Shown here: piece after piece, positions 50,030 through 58,648 of the stretch
Layout of the letters: each line of letters opens with the position of its first letter
Numbering within the stretch: position 1 is the stretch's first letter
From: Pseudomonadota bacterium
GTDB taxonomy: Bacteria > Myxococcota_A > Polyangia > Polyangiales > Polyangiaceae
NCBI GenBank assembly: GCA_023428245.1
Contig: JAEYYX010000055.1
Span: forward strand, 1-64,000
DNA: 64,000 nucleotides
Direction of reading: 5' to 3'
Notes under the pieces: model-generated
What the model was told of the DNA's origin: nothing
The model's database searches: none
What the model saw: the letters and a program-made list of their open reading frames with translations, nothing else
Translations under genes and position numbers: made by a program

Positions 50030-51678
50030 TGACGCGATGGGTCATCCGGATTCTCTTCGCCCTTGCGGTCTTGGGGGCTCTGAGCATCTCCCTTTACGCG
50101 GTATTTGGGGGCGTCGATCCCGGGGAGCGCCGCCTCTATTGGCAAAAGGTTCGCCGCTTGCATGCACTCGACACGTTCCTGAATGAAGCCGTTCTCCGGG
50201 CGCACTCTGGGCTCCTTCTAAGCTACGACCCTCTCGTCTTTTGCGTCACTGAGGGCAATAAGACGCACGAGGCCCTTAAGGAGCCGCCTTTATTCTTGCC
50301 ACGTGAGGGGGGAGCGGAACTCGCCGGGCTCATAGAGAGAAGCGCGAGCGTCAGCGCCGAAAAAGCCGAGCTGGTCGAGCGGTTCAAGTCCGAGAACGCG
50401 GTTCTTCGAACCTCGCTTCACTACTTTCCCATTCTCATCACTGACGTCGCCGATCGGGCCGCATCTCTCGCGCAGCCGAAGCTCGGGGCGCGTGCCCAGG
50501 CGGTGGCAGGGGCTGTGATGCTTTTCAAGACCACGGGGGACAGCGAGGCGGAGACCCGGGTCCACGCTACGCTCGCCTTACTCGAGCAGGTGGCCAGTCT
50601 CCCCGAGTCAGCCCCCTTGCGCACGGAGCTGACGCTGATCGAAAGGCACTCCAGGATCATCTTGGAGCGAAAGCCGATCGTGGACCGACTGGTGCGCGAC
50701 ATACTTGCGACCACGACCGCGGGTGCTCAGCTCGCCGTGGAACAAAGGTACGCCCAGCTCGAAGCGCGAGCTCTTGGTGCTACGATCGAGAGGCGGCATT
50801 GGATTTTGGCGTTGCTCTTGGGAGCCGTCATTTTCGGGATGTTCGAAGTGATGGGCAGCATGCAGCGCGCCGCTCTTACGAAGGAGAAGCTGGCGCTCGA
50901 ACTTCGGGCTGCGCACGAGAGGCTTGCGCGGGAACATCAAAGGGAGCTCGAGCTTGGGGCCGCACGCATTCGCTTCTTGGCGATGACGTCGCATGAGATT
51001 CGTACCCCGCTCACCACGATCGTCTCGTCGACGGAGATGCTCATGGCATTTGGCTCGAAATGGGGACCGGAGCGAAACCGAGGCCATTTTGAACGAATCC
51101 GCGTAGCTGCCGAGAGCATGAAGCGGATGGTGGAGGATATCCTTTTGATTGGGCGCGCGGAGGCGGGGAACCTAACGGCGAGTCCTGCTCCGATCCTCTT
51201 GAACGCCTTCTGTCAAGAACTCGTAGAAGCGTTCGAACAACAGAGTCGGGGAGCGCGGGTCATTCACTATGAGTTCGAGGGGGACGCTTCGGTGAGCTTG
51301 GATGAGCGGCTGCTTCGGCACGTGCTCGGGAACCTCTTGAGCAATGCTCTCAAGTATTCCGCTGCCGACTCTCCAGTACTGCTTGTCGTCCGGGTGGGAA
51401 AGAAGAGCTGCGAATTCCTTGTGCGAGATCGCGGCATCGGCATTCCAGAGGAGTACATGCCGGGCCTCTATCAGAGTTACTATCGAGCAAAGAACGCGGA
51501 ACATTTGCCCGGTAGCGGGCTTGGTCTCGCGGTTGTCTATCGAGCAGTCACGGCCCACGGGGGAACGATTGAGTGTGAGAGCCGTGAAGGAGAAGGCACG
51601 AATTTCTTAGTGACACTTCCAAGGGAGAGGGAAAATGAGCCAAGGAACGAAAGCGCCGATCCTCGTCATCGAAGATGA
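50026..51678 (+). CDS. Membrane histidine kinase (DAHL-like sensor)
   Basis: Protein of 550 residues. Two membrane segments (about 5-25 and 258-278) enclose a helical periplasmic domain of about 230 residues that resembles the DAHL sensor domain (LDTFLNEAVLRAHSGLLLSYDPLV). The cytoplasmic part has MTSHEIRTPLTTIVSS (H box), NLLSNALKYS (N box), RDRGIGIPEEY and GSGLGLAVV. No receiver is attached. It is the second gene of the dihaem cytochrome-kinase-regulator unit; a signal related to redox or to the cytochrome is likely, by position only. It overlaps the regulator gene by 44 bases. Confidence 0.9.
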   Translation: MMTRWVIRILFALAVLGALSISLYAVFGGVDPGERRLYWQKVRRLHALDTFLNEAVLRAHSGLLLSYDPLVFCVTEGNKTHEALKEPPLFLPREGGAELAGLIERSASVSAEKAELVERFKSENAVLRTSLHYFPILITDVADRAASLAQPKLGARAQAVAGAVMLFKTTGDSEAETRVHATLALLEQVASLPESAPLRTELTLIERHSRIILERKPIVDRLVRDILATTTAGAQLAVEQRYAQLEARALGATIERRHWILALLLGAVIFGMFEVMGSMQRAALTKEKLALELRAAHERLAREHQRELELGAARIRFLAMTSHEIRTPLTTIVSSTEMLMAFGSKWGPERNRGHFERIRVAAESMKRMVEDILLIGRAEAGNLTASPAPILLNAFCQELVEAFEQQSRGARVIHYEFEGDASVSLDERLLRHVLGNLLSNALKYSAADSPVLLVVRVGKKSCEFLVRDRGIGIPEEYMPGLYQSYYRAKNAEHLPGSGLGLAVVYRAVTAHGGTIECESREGEGTNFLVTLPRERENEPRNESADPRHRR

Positions 51679-53083
51679 CGTGGGTATCCGCGGGAATCTG
51701 ACGGAGCTGCTGCAAGAATATGGATTCGGCGTTGTCTCCTCCGACAATGGGCTCGACGGAATTGCACTCGCCAGGGAGCGTTGTCCTGCGCTCGTGCTCT
51801 GCGACATCATGCTCCCACGAGCGGACGGCTATGCAGTGCTGCGGGAGCTCCGTCGCGAGCCGGCGACGAGCTCGGTTCCTTTTATCTTTCTGACCGCCCG
51901 CGGCGATCGAGGAGATGTGCGCCATGGAATGAACCTGGGTGCCGACGACTACCTGACGAAGCCGTTCTCTCTCCATGAGGTGATCGAGGCAGTCTTGTGT
52001 CGGCTGTCTCGTCACGAGGCGCTGAGGCATGAAGTGCGAAGTGTCACTGAGTCGAAAGAGAGTCCTGAGCTGCGCGCTCGGACGAATGTTCGGACCGACG
52101 ACGGTGCGGAGATCATCGCTCCGGCGATGCGCGCCTTGTATGACGAAGCGGCGCGCGTCGCCGCCTCTCCGATCAACGTCGTGGTTCTGGGAGAAAGCGG
52201 GGCAGGGAAGGAACTTCTGTCAAGAGCGATTCACAGATTTTCTCCGCGTAGGGCCGGTCCCTTTGTGGCCTTGAACTGCGCTGCACTCAGTGAGTCTCTC
52301 GTTCTTTCGGAGCTCTTTGGATACGAAAGGGGCGCCTTTACCGGGGCGCTGCAGTCGCGAGCGGGCCTGCTCGAAAGCGCCAGCGGTGGGACGTTGTTTC
52401 TCGACGAGGTGGGTGAGCTGCCTCTGAGCATGCAGAGCAAGTTGCTCCGAGTGATCGAGGAGAAAAAGTTCATGCGAGTGGGAGCGCGGAACGAGCGAGA
52501 TGTGGACGTGCGTTTTGTCGCCGCTACGAATCGAGATCTCGACGAAGAGGTCGCCGCTGGTCGTTTTCGACAAGACCTTCACTTCCGCTTGAACGGAGTC
52601 AGTCTCACAGTGCCTCCGCTTCGCGAGAGGCGGGAAGAGATCCGGACGCTTGCGAACATGTTCCTCGCGCGCGCGCAGGCGAGTCTGAAGGTGCCACCAC
52701 TGTCGATCGACGAAGCGACTCTCGAGGTTCTGGAGCGCTATCCGTTTCCGGGAAATGTTCGCGAGCTCAAGAACCTGATCGAGCGCGGAGCGGCCCTTTG
52801 CCGAGGTCCTGTTCTTCTTGTCGAGCATCTTCCTGAGAAGGTTCGTTGGTGTGCGGAACGTTCCGGGAAGAGCCCGGGCGGTGAGCTCTGCTCGCCCTCA
52901 GGGGCGAGCTCCTGGCCGAGCGTTCCTCCCTCCTCTCGGCGAGGAGAGCGCCACCAGATCCTAGAGGCGCTCGAGAAGTGCGCAGGGAATCAAACGCGCG
53001 CTGCCGAGCTCCTCGGCATCTCGCGCCGAACTCTCGTGACCCGCCTCGGGGAGCTGGATATCCCGAGACCCCGGAAGCGTTGA
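51635..53083 (+). CDS. NtrC-family sigma-54 response regulator
   Basis: Protein of 482 residues. A receiver domain (ILVIEDD, phosphorylatable Asp in LVLCDIMLP, TAR, TKPF) leads to an AAA+ domain with Walker A GESGAGKE, ERGAFTGA (the sigma-54-contacting GAFTGA loop), Walker B GGTLFLDEVGELP and FPGNVRELKNLIERGA. The C-terminus carries a Fis-type helix-turn-helix (NQTRAAELLGISRRTLVTRLGEL). The intact GAFTGA means it can activate sigma-54 promoters. ATG 51635, preceded by GGGAGAGGG, lies inside the kinase gene. Its target may be the promoter region at 48779-48809. Confidence 0.93.
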   Translation: MSQGTKAPILVIEDDVGIRGNLTELLQEYGFGVVSSDNGLDGIALARERCPALVLCDIMLPRADGYAVLRELRREPATSSVPFIFLTARGDRGDVRHGMNLGADDYLTKPFSLHEVIEAVLCRLSRHEALRHEVRSVTESKESPELRARTNVRTDDGAEIIAPAMRALYDEAARVAASPINVVVLGESGAGKELLSRAIHRFSPRRAGPFVALNCAALSESLVLSELFGYERGAFTGALQSRAGLLESASGGTLFLDEVGELPLSMQSKLLRVIEEKKFMRVGARNERDVDVRFVAATNRDLDEEVAAGRFRQDLHFRLNGVSLTVPPLRERREEIRTLANMFLARAQASLKVPPLSIDEATLEVLERYPFPGNVRELKNLIERGAALCRGPVLLVEHLPEKVRWCAERSGKSPGGELCSPSGASSWPSVPPSSRRGERHQILEALEKCAGNQTRAAELLGISRRTLVTRLGELDIPRPRKR

Positions 53084-53157
53084 TGGGGTGGCAGCCGGTT
53101 GCGGTTCTGGCCGCTTCTACTCTGGCGCCCAGTGCCCTCGCGAAGCGCGCGTGACTC

Positions 53158-53418
53158 TTGGGCGAGTTGGATCGAGACTTCGGCGAGGTGAACCCGGAGA
53201 ATTGGTCCTTCGCAAAAATGCTCATCGTGCTCGGCCTAGGCTTGGGCGCGCTCGGGGGCGCGTGGCTTCTCTTCGAGCGCTTAGGGATCCCGCTCGGGCG
53301 CTTGCCCGGTGACATTCACATCGAAGGCAAGCGCGGCAGCTTCCACTTCCCGATCGTCACCTGCATCGTGGTGAGTGTGCTTGGGTCGCTGTTGCTCCGA
53401 TGGTTCTCTCGGTACTGA
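53158..53418 (+). CDS. DUF2905 family small membrane protein
   Basis: Protein of up to 86 residues. Two hydrophobic segments flank LGIPLGRLPGDIHIEGKRGSFHFPIVTCI, the signature of DUF2905, a family of two-helix membrane proteins of unknown function. The most upstream in-frame start is TTG 53158; GTG 53188 or ATG 53218 (directly before MLIVLGLGLGALGG) would give lengths closer to the usual 65-75 residues. None has a strong ribosome site. Confidence 0.8.
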   Translation: MGELDRDFGEVNPENWSFAKMLIVLGLGLGALGGAWLLFERLGIPLGRLPGDIHIEGKRGSFHFPIVTCIVVSVLGSLLLRWFSRY

Positions 53419-53568
53419 AGCGCAGGGGCGCCAACTACGTTCTCGGCGGCTATTTCTTGCAAGAGGCCAATTTTCCCTACCTCGATCTCCACCTTGGGCT
53501 CGAGCGGGCGCTTTTTCGACCAAGCTGCTATTGTCGATCATCAGAGGGCGGGAAGTCTTCCCTAAGCC

Positions 53569-53958
53569 ATGTCGAGAAACCCCGAAGAGAAGTCGAGCCG
53601 GACGACCGAAGGTGAGGCGAGCCCCTCACAGGACGTAGTGATCGTGCACGGCCGCACCGAGGACCAACAAGGCCTGAAGGTGCTGCGCGCGCGCCCCGAG
53701 CGCATCGAGCACGGCGAAGTACGCCCGCTCAAAGAAGGACAAGCTATCCATGGCGATATCGTCCAGCTCAAGCCCCGCGCGGGAGCTCCCTGGATCTGCG
53801 ACGTCGAAACGCAATTCTCCTATTCGGAGGCGCGCTCCGGAGGCGAACCCGTGAAGGAGACGGCGCCGCGGCGCCCCGGTCCCGCGCGAGTCGCTACGGA
53901 AGCTTATCGTCAGAACTGGGACGCGATTTGGAAGCGCGGCTCTGGTGAGCTGAACTGA
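53569..53958 (+). CDS. Conserved-looking hypothetical protein
   Basis: Protein of 129 residues, hydrophilic, with no signal peptide or membrane segment. It starts with a Ser/Thr/Glu-rich stretch (to about 25), then VVIVHGRTEDQQGLKVLRARPERIEHGEVRPLKEGQAIHGDIVQLKPR, a beta-rich region that looks like a small conserved domain, and ends in a helix with YRQNWDAIWKRG. I do not recognise a named family. Codon use resembles the surrounding genes, and it has its own frame clear of neighbours. Confidence 0.65.
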   Translation: MSRNPEEKSSRTTEGEASPSQDVVIVHGRTEDQQGLKVLRARPERIEHGEVRPLKEGQAIHGDIVQLKPRAGAPWICDVETQFSYSEARSGGEPVKETAPRRPGPARVATEAYRQNWDAIWKRGSGELN

Positions 53959-54024
53959 GCGGCCGATGAGCTGATCTGCGAAGGCCTGCGCCACCTCGTT
54001 CATCGCGCTCGGTGTGGCGCACTA

Positions 54025-54038
54025 TGTTAACGCTCACA
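54025..54038. promoter_or_regulatory. Isolated copy of the arabinose-type operator
   Basis: TGTTAACGCTCACA is the exact reverse complement of the porin operator (29481-29494). It lies in the 198-base gap between the hypothetical gene ending at 53958 and tRNA-Arg. No TTGACA-type -35 sits at the 17-base spacing used by the other copies, and no arabinose gene is near. Confidence 0.45.
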
Positions 54039-54156
54039 TCCAACGAGCAGCTAAGAAAGCGAGCGACATAGCCCCCGGTCCGCCTGGCGGAGAGCGTCAG
54101 CGGCCTCTGTGAGAGCGAGGCGACGGCTCTATGGCTCGTCTTCCTCAGAGAATCTC

Positions 54157-54233
<77 letters not shown>

Positions 54234-54470
54234 CTGTCGAGGCGCGTCTTTTACCATCACCGACCCGTCTGTCTATGCCCTCTGAGTGACCGAAGACGAT
54301 TTCTCTGAGCGAGGTGCGAAATTCTTTCATAGATATGTCCCGCCTAGGACAGGCTCGCCAGGGACGACGGGTGGGGGGGGTGCGGAAGCGTATCCACAGG
54401 CCGACGCCCCGAACGGTCGAGCCGGCGAAAGTGGGGCGTTTTTCCGCCCCGACCAGGCGCGGGCCCGAAG
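54234..54470. other. Gene-free stretch upstream of tRNA-Arg
   Basis: No gene with family features or a ribosome site was seen. It includes a G8 run (54371-54378) and, near its end, GGGGCG/CGCCCC arms around a T run (54433-54450), a possible terminator. The promoter of tRNA-Arg should lie at its low-coordinate end. Confidence 0.45.
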
Positions 54471-54719
54471 TTGGCATGTCCTGTGCTCTAGCGATGGCAC
54501 GCACGGGCGACTGATTGAGAAACGGCCCTTGCGTATCTTCCTAGCCTTTCGGGGCTGCTTGGCTTGCTTCCTTAGATTGCTTCGATGGCCCGACCGGGCC
54601 GGCTTCCTTTCCTGACTTTGCTTATTTGCCCGCGTCTCGCGGCCGTCCGCGCCTTCGATTGCTGCGCCCGCGAGATGATCAGTCTCTCTTAGGGGTCCGG
54701 AACTTTCCGGACCCCTTTT
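54471..54719 (+). ncRNA. Possible sigma-54-driven small RNA unit
   Basis: TTGGCATGTCCTGTGCT (54471-54487) has GG and GC 10 bases apart and agrees with the sigma-54 consensus at nearly all fixed positions. Some 205 bases downstream is a strong terminator: perfect 10-base arms GGGGTCCGGA (54692-54701) and TCCGGACCCC (54706-54715), then TTTT. No gene with family features lies between them. A 35-codon frame (54585-54692) ends at the terminator but has no ribosome site. The unit is therefore a candidate non-coding transcript; the terminator is firm, the promoter and the RNA are not. Confidence 0.35.
54692..54719 (+). terminator. Strong rho-independent terminator
   Basis: Ten perfect base pairs with a 4-base loop (ACTT) followed by TTTT. 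It terminates plus-strand transcription before the PDZ-thioredoxin gene. Confidence 0.9.
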
Positions 54720-54869
54720 CTATTCCGTTCAGGGAACGTGTCGGTCGCTTCCCACAGTCGGGAGCGCGAGGCGAGGGCAGGCGCCGTCCCTGTGTCGGGA
54801 CAGAGTCTGTTTGTCCAACCCGATGCGGCCTCCGCCCGCGCCCCGTCCCGTTTATGGTACCTTTGCGAC

Positions 54870-55769
54870 GTGCAGATTCGCCCCACCCTGGTGCCTCTTG
54901 GACTCGCCCTCTGGAGTCTGGGCTGCGCGGCGACAACCCCTCGGCCCACCGCGACCAGTGAGAGCGAGCCGCCGTCCGGGGTAGGAGAGGCGCGCCCATT
55001 CCCGGCCGCGGCGGAGAGGCCAGGCCCGAAAGCGCGGGTACGCGCGCCACGGCGTAACTTCCCTTGGCTCGGCGCGTTCCTCCAGGACCAGGAAGGCGTT
55101 CGGGTGTTTCGCGTCCTGCGCGGGAGCCCCGCCGCGCAGGCAGGTATCTCCGAAGATGATATCATCGTGAGCGCGGAGCGGAGGCCGCTCGAGCGGTCTC
55201 GGGACCTGATCGAGATGCTCGAGCAAAGCTCCGAAAGCGCAGTGCTCTCTCTCGAGGTCGAACGCGGCGGGGCCAGGCGGGTCATCTCGGTCCCCCTTGA
55301 ACCGGCCCCGGTGCATGAAGACATCGCGCGACTCGAGCTTGTCGGTTTCGAGGCTCCCGAAATCTCGGGGGTCGTGACCTTTCAGGGGGATGTGTCGTCG
55401 CTCCGTGAGCTTGTCGGTCGCGTTGTGCTGCTCGAGTTTTGGGCGAGTTATTGTGGAGCCTGCCGTATGCTCGCGCCGGAGCTCGAGAAATGGCACGTCG
55501 AATACTCAGGGCGGGGGTTGTCTATCGTCGGGGTCACGGTCGATCCGCTGAAGCTCGGGGCAGAGGTCGCGCGGAAGCTCCGAATGACCTATTCTCTCGC
55601 CTCTGATCCGGCGGAGCGTGTGACGAACCGATACTTAGCGAGAGAGATTCCGATGCTCGTACTGATCGACCGCAAGGGCGAGGTACGCGACGTCGCGATT
55701 GGGCCGAGCCCCGAGCGCATGCGACAGCTCGAGCACGAGCTTCGTGAGCTGCTCCGAGAGTCGACATGA
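54870..55769 (+). CDS. PDZ-thioredoxin (TlpA-like) lipoprotein
   Basis: Protein of about 299 residues from GTG 54870, chosen because it begins the signal peptide (PTLVPLGLALWSLGC, lipobox Cys about residue 17). A Pro/Ser/Ala linker is followed by a PDZ domain (about 60-140: WLGAFLQDQEGVRVFRVLRGSPAAQAGISEDDIIVSAERRPL) and then a TlpA/ResA-type thioredoxin fold with VVLLEFWASYCGACRMLAPELEKW. CGAC is the redox pair. It should act on disulfides in the periplasm; the PDZ part probably binds a substrate tail. The stop overlaps the protease start (ATGA). An upstream in-frame start at 54738 would fuse a hydrophilic tail before the signal and is unlikely. Confidence 0.83.
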   Translation: MQIRPTLVPLGLALWSLGCAATTPRPTATSESEPPSGVGEARPFPAAAERPGPKARVRAPRRNFPWLGAFLQDQEGVRVFRVLRGSPAAQAGISEDDIIVSAERRPLERSRDLIEMLEQSSESAVLSLEVERGGARRVISVPLEPAPVHEDIARLELVGFEAPEISGVVTFQGDVSSLRELVGRVVLLEFWASYCGACRMLAPELEKWHVEYSGRGLSIVGVTVDPLKLGAEVARKLRMTYSLASDPAERVTNRYLAREIPMLVLIDRKGEVRDVAIGPSPERMRQLEHELRELLREST

Positions 55770-58246
55770 GGTCCGGCTCACCTCTCCTCTGGAAGGGCGC
55801 GCTCGGGCTCGCCTGCGCTTTGTTTGCCGAGAGTGCGTGGGCGAGACCTCCGAGCTTTGTGGATGCTCTTGCTGACGGCTCGGTGCCTGAGCTCGAGCGA
55901 GCTTTCTTTCGCGCTGGCGAGTTGTTCATTGCCGTCACCGACGATCCCTACTTGGCCCGTGCCCGGGGCCTGATTCCTGTCACGAGTCGCTTGGCCGTGG
56001 GAAGCGGACGAGCCGAGGGGATGCGCTCGCTCCTCGCGGAAAACATCTCGCTCAGCTTTGGCCCCCCGCGCCGGCCCCAGCTCGACGTAGCGGTCACGCA
56101 TCAAAACGCCGGCAAAGCGAAGGAGAACTACGGCCTCGACGGCACTGGGGTGTACGTCGGCCTCGTCGATACCGGCGTTTCCCTCGCTCATCCCGATCTC
56201 CGTCGAGCTGACGGCTCGACACGTATCGCCTGGCTGCTCACCTTCGACGAGACGCCGCGCGGGCTCCAGCCGGAGCTCGAAGAGTCTTATGGGTGCGCGA
56301 GGAACCGCTGCGCGGTGCTATCCGGGGCGGACATCGACATGCTTCTCGCCGCTGGCGTTCCCGACGAAACCATCGTCGACACCTACGGGCACGGAACCCA
56401 CGTCGCGTCCGCCATTGCGGGCGACGACAAAACGTATCCTGGAATTGCGCCGGGCGCTGAGCTGATCGTCGTACAGGCCGGCGGCGGAACCGGCAGCATC
56501 TCCGATCCTCAAATCTTGCTCGGCGCCAAGTTCGCCTTCGATCGGGCAGCGGACGCGGGACGTCCGGTCGCTCTGAACCTCTCCTTGGGCTCGAACTTCG
56601 GACCCCATGACGGCTCGACCTTGCTCGAGGAAGGCCTCGCGGAGCTCGGAGCAGGGGAAGGACGCGCCGTCATCGTCGCCTCTGGGAACTCGGGAGCCGT
56701 CTACTCGCTTCCCGGTTCCAACTTGCCGGAGCCGCTTGGGTCCCACACCGAGACGAGCGTCCACGCTGGCGCCGAAACTCGTGTTACGTTAGCGACGGCG
56801 TATTCCGGCACCGCCGAGCTCGAGGTGTACGGCTACGTGAGCACGCAGCCTGGCGATGAAGTTCAGGTTGCTTTCCGCGGTGGGAACGGGGCCGTCTCGG
56901 GATTTGTGTCGCGCGGTCGTTACGCGACTCTGACCTCGAAGGAGATCGGCGACGGAGGAAACTACTCGGTCATCCTCGTGAATGGCGCCGACCAGGGGAA
57001 CATCGATCTCGCTGAGACCTCGCTCGCCTTCTTCCTCTCGGGACAAGTCCAAGGCGGTGCGAACCAGGAGCTCGTCTTCCGCGGGCACGGAACCGTCCGA
57101 GTCTGGGTCGAGAGCTCAGTCGTGAAGAATGGGACGACAAGTCCCGGCGCCGCCCTCTTGCCCCGCGCACGCACGAGCGGAACCGTCACGATCCCCGCGA
57201 GCCATCCAGCGCTCATCACCGTCGGCGCCTCGGTCAATCGGACGGAGTGGATCGACTACGAGGGCAACGAGATCGGCGTTGACGATGAAGAAGAAGACGG
57301 CGTCGCCTTCTTCAGCTCGGCGGGACCGAATCAGCTCGGTCAGATGAAGCCTGACCTTTTGGCTCCAGGAAGCAACTTGGCCGCAGCCATGGCCGAGGAA
57401 GCCGATCCTCGGCGGCCCGGTGTAAACAGCCAGTTCTCCTCGGGCGGCTATTGTCCGCCGGGCGCTGCGCCGGAGTGTTTTGTCCTCGACGACACCCACG
57501 GGATCGCGAGCGGAACGTCGATGGCTGCGCCCCAGGTGACAGGGACCGTCGCTCTCTTGTTCCAGCGCGATCCGAGCCTCACAATGGACCAAGTTCGTGA
57601 GCTCTTGCGGGGCGGGGCACGCGCGCCGTTGGACGAAGGGTTCCCGAGCAATTGGTACGGCGCCGGCAGCTTGGACGTAGTCGGAGCCCTCCTGGCCCAG
57701 GACGCTCTTGCTTCTGGGGAAGAAGGTGGGGAGCCGAGCCGCGCTCGCTCACGCCTTTCCTTCGCGAGCAGCTTCCTCTACCCGAACCCTGAGCGTTCCG
57801 TGGAGATGTTCGCGCTGCTGCGGGACGACGATGGGAAGCCGCTGCCGACCCGCATGGAGGACTACAAAGTCCTCACGGATGTAGCGGAAGCGAAGCTTCT
57901 CCGGGCAAGCCCCGGCGTGCTGACCGCCGAGGTGCGAGCGCCTCGCGGGGCGGGGGGCAAGACGGGCAAGGTCCGCGTCCTTTATCAGGGGCGCGAAATC
58001 CTCGCGGCGGACCTCGCGATTGGCCCCGACCCGACCACGGCCGTGCTCGGCTTCGACGTCCAAGGGGGCTGCGCCGTCGCCCGTTCCCCGGCGCGTTCAT
58101 CTTCGCCGTGGCTCTTGCTGATCCTCGGCTGGCCGTGCCTCCTCCGGCTCTCCAGGCCGCGCCCGAGCCTCCACCAGAGCCCGCCTCGGCCCCGCCCGAT
58201 GCGAAAACTCGGAAAAACCCGAGAACCCGTCCCACGGAGCGTATGA
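55766..58246 (+). CDS. Subtilisin-family (S8) protease with MYXO-CTERM-like tail
   Basis: Protein of 826 residues with a signal peptide (cleavage near AWARPPS, residue 27). The subtilase core has the triad in GLVDTGVSLAHPDL (Asp), TYGHGTHVASAIAG (His) and GIASGTSMAAPQVTG (Ser), and the oxyanion Asn in VIVASGNSG. A beta-rich insert of about 220 residues sits between His and Ser, close to a PA-like position. The C-terminus has a Cys (GGCAVARSP), a hydrophobic helix (WLLLILGWPCLLRL) and a basic Pro-rich extension, which resembles MYXO-CTERM but runs on longer than usual. It is translationally coupled to the PDZ-thioredoxin gene, which may help form its disulfides. Confidence 0.88.
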   Translation: MRSGSPLLWKGALGLACALFAESAWARPPSFVDALADGSVPELERAFFRAGELFIAVTDDPYLARARGLIPVTSRLAVGSGRAEGMRSLLAENISLSFGPPRRPQLDVAVTHQNAGKAKENYGLDGTGVYVGLVDTGVSLAHPDLRRADGSTRIAWLLTFDETPRGLQPELEESYGCARNRCAVLSGADIDMLLAAGVPDETIVDTYGHGTHVASAIAGDDKTYPGIAPGAELIVVQAGGGTGSISDPQILLGAKFAFDRAADAGRPVALNLSLGSNFGPHDGSTLLEEGLAELGAGEGRAVIVASGNSGAVYSLPGSNLPEPLGSHTETSVHAGAETRVTLATAYSGTAELEVYGYVSTQPGDEVQVAFRGGNGAVSGFVSRGRYATLTSKEIGDGGNYSVILVNGADQGNIDLAETSLAFFLSGQVQGGANQELVFRGHGTVRVWVESSVVKNGTTSPGAALLPRARTSGTVTIPASHPALITVGASVNRTEWIDYEGNEIGVDDEEEDGVAFFSSAGPNQLGQMKPDLLAPGSNLAAAMAEEADPRRPGVNSQFSSGGYCPPGAAPECFVLDDTHGIASGTSMAAPQVTGTVALLFQRDPSLTMDQVRELLRGGARAPLDEGFPSNWYGAGSLDVVGALLAQDALASGEEGGEPSRARSRLSFASSFLYPNPERSVEMFALLRDDDGKPLPTRMEDYKVLTDVAEAKLLRASPGVLTAEVRAPRGAGGKTGKVRVLYQGREILAADLAIGPDPTTAVLGFDVQGGCAVARSPARSSSPWLLLILGWPCLLRLSRPRPSLHQSPPRPRPMRKLGKTREPVPRSV

Positions 58247-58285
58247 GCAGGGGGCGACTTTCCCCGTCCCAGGGGACACCCTGCC

Positions 58286-58314
58286 TTGACGCCGAGGGGC
58301 CCCTCCTTCATAAA
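58286..58314 (+). promoter_or_regulatory. rpmI-rplT promoter
   Basis: TTGACG (58286-58291), 17 bases, CATAAA (58309-58314). It lies after the protease stop and leaves a leader of about 110 bases before rpmI, long enough for the autogenous L20-binding structure known in other bacteria, which I could not confirm. Confidence 0.5.
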
Positions 58315-58429
58315 CCGCCTCCCTTCGAGGACTTGTCCCCGAAGTTCGTCCGCCGCGCCAGGACATCCCGGAACCCTTGAAAGACGGCTCCGCCTCGCCG
58401 GCACCTCTCTAAAAGGAGCAAGTGACCCC

Positions 58430-58627
58430 ATGCCGAAAATGAAAACGAACCGCGCTGCTGCGAAGCGCTTCAAGGTGACCGGCTCCGGCCGCGTCCGCCG
58501 CCCGAAGATGGGTGGACAACACTGCTTGAACGGCAAGAGCCGCAAGCGTCGCCGTCGCCTCCGCGACAATGATATGGTCTCTCCCGCGCTCGAGCATCGC
58601 ATTAAGCGCCTCCTCCCTTACGCATAA
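58430..58627 (+). CDS. rpmI: 50S ribosomal protein L35
   Basis: Protein of 65 residues, MPKMKTNRAAAKRFKVTGSG and onwards, with the basic KSRKRRRRLR segment and the terminal IKRLLPYA of L35. AAGGAG is spaced suitably before ATG 58430. infC, which precedes rpmI in most bacteria, is not here. Confidence 0.97.
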   Translation: MPKMKTNRAAAKRFKVTGSGRVRRPKMGGQHCLNGKSRKRRRRLRDNDMVSPALEHRIKRLLPYA

Positions 58628-58648
58628 CGAGAGAAAGGAAGAAACAGA

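Noticed and set aside
54585..54692. 35-codon frame ending at the terminator
   Set aside because: No ribosome site, no hydrophobic or family features; the coincidence of stop and terminator is not enough. Kept only as a note under the possible RNA unit.
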